A DNA stretch of 5,973 bases from JBGTLW01 sp041743835 (GTDB taxonomy: Bacteria; Planctomycetota; Phycisphaerae; Phycisphaerales; Phycisphaeraceae), in contig JBGTLW010000069.1 in assembly GCA_041743835.1 (NCBI GenBank), positions 1 through 5,973 of the forward strand, written 5' to 3'. The notes below the pieces were generated by a model, which searched no databases, was not told the origin of the DNA, and worked only from the letters and a program-made list of their open reading frames with translations. Below, one piece after another: positions 5,333 through 5,973 of the stretch (within the stretch, counting starts at the first letter, position 1; each line of letters begins with the position of its first letter). The position numbers were made by a program, and so were the translations under genes.

Positions 5333-5973
5333 TCAGGCTGTGACGGTTTGCTCAGCCAATGTCTTGCCCACGGCGTGGAGGTCCTTGCACGCTTCCTTCA
5401 CGCGGTTGGCCATGGCTTCCTCGGCCTTCTTGAGGTACGAGCGGGGGTCGTAGTGTTTCTTGTTCCCGACCTCGCCATCGGCCTTGATCACGCCGTCGTA
5501 GTTCTTGAGCATGTGGTCGGCGATGGGGCGGGTGAAGGCGTACTGGCAGTCGGTGTCGACGTTCATCTTGACCACGCCGTAGCCCAGCGTCTCGTGGATC
5601 TCCGACTTGGCCGAGCCGCTGCCGCCGTGGAACACGAGCCAGAAGTAGGCGTCGTCGCCGAACTTTTTCTTGATGGCGTCCTGGCCTTCCTTGAGGATGG
5701 TGGGCTTGAGCTTGACCGAGCCGGGCTTGTAGCTGCCGTGGACGTTACCGAAGGTCGCGGCGAACATGTACCGGCCGCCTTCGACCTGGCTCAGCCGCTC
5801 GTAGACGTAGACCATGTCCTCGGGCGTGGTGTAAAGATGTTCATCGGGCGTGTCCTCGCTGCCGGCCGCGCCGTCTTCCTCGCCGCCGACGACGCCGGCC
5901 TCGACCTCCAGCACTTGGCCGACCTTGGTCATCCGTTCCAGCAGCGGCACCGCCAGGTCCATGTTTTCCTTCA
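5333..5973 (-). CDS. fbaA: Class II fructose-bisphosphate aldolase, C-terminal part (partial)
   Basis: Class II aldolase splits fructose 1,6-bisphosphate into glyceraldehyde 3-phosphate and dihydroxyacetone phosphate using a divalent metal, usually zinc, in glycolysis and gluconeogenesis. The C-terminal 212 or so residues are present; the N-terminal part, including the usual metal-site HTDH region, lies beyond the right edge. The fragment closely follows the E. coli FbaA type: LERMTKVG, GGEEDG (metal/active-site acidic loop), TPEDMVYVYERLS, FGNVHGSYKPG with a metal-binding His (His226 in E. coli), LVFHGGSGS with the next metal His (His264) and phosphate loop, VVKMNVDTDCQ with the Asn and Asp that bind substrate (Asn286, Asp288), and KKHYDPR near the end. 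The spacing of these residues equals that in E. coli to within a residue. The gene ends in TGA at 5335-5333 and faces purQ. Apart from being cut by the window it looks intact. Confidence 0.97.
   Translation of the reverse strand, partial: KENMDLAVPLLERMTKVGQVLEVEAGVVGGEEDGAAGSEDTPDEHLYTTPEDMVYVYERLSQVEGGRYMFAATFGNVHGSYKPGSVKLKPTILKEGQDAIKKKFGDDAYFWLVFHGGSGSAKSEIHETLGYGVVKMNVDTDCQYAFTRPIADHMLKNYDGVIKADGEVGNKKHYDPRSYLKKAEEAMANRVKEACKDLHAVGKTLAEQTVTA

Overview
The window is GC-rich bacterial chromosome. Its gene set (ribosomal protein S1, a proline tRNA, PurQ, class II fructose-bisphosphate aldolase), a stand-alone four-helix-bundle gene of the 23S-rRNA-intervening-sequence protein family, a secreted heparinase-II/III-like polysaccharide lyase and apparently leaderless starts would fit a planctomycete, perhaps of the Phycisphaerae. 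That placement is inferred from gene content and style. No rRNA or marker comparison was possible.

Layout. The left edge (1-738, minus) holds the first 246 codons of rpsA, with a good ribosome binding site and a leader of about 140 bases that can fold into two hairpins below a TACAAT -10 box. A divergent promoter then drives tRNA-Pro(GGG) at 974-1047. An 8-bp hairpin starts at the last base of the tRNA. It is followed by an imperfect purine-rich/pyrimidine-rich inverted repeat (1069-1187) and a small four-helix-bundle protein gene (1203-1565). Next come a promoter, a hairpin leader and a 907-residue secreted lyase-like enzyme with a fibronectin type III domain and a C-terminal beta-rich module (1712-4435). 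purQ (4496-5266) follows in the same direction. It faces the 3' end of a class II aldolase gene (5333-5973, minus), which enters from the right edge.

How the genes relate. There is no obvious operon. rpsA, the tRNA, purQ and the aldolase gene are housekeeping genes of translation, purine synthesis and glycolysis. The lyase and the four-helix gene look like accessory insertions between them. rpsA and the lyase have Shine-Dalgarno sequences. The four-helix gene and purQ have none, but each has a -10-like hexamer just upstream of its ATG, suggesting leaderless mRNAs.

The most interesting places are the purine-rich inverted repeat with its four-helix gene beside the tRNA, the lyase domain that lacks residues expected at the family's metal site, the uncharacterised C-terminal module of that enzyme, and the structured rpsA leader. 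Nothing here proves a new system. The repeat/four-helix unit is the best candidate for a recurring cassette worth searching for elsewhere.
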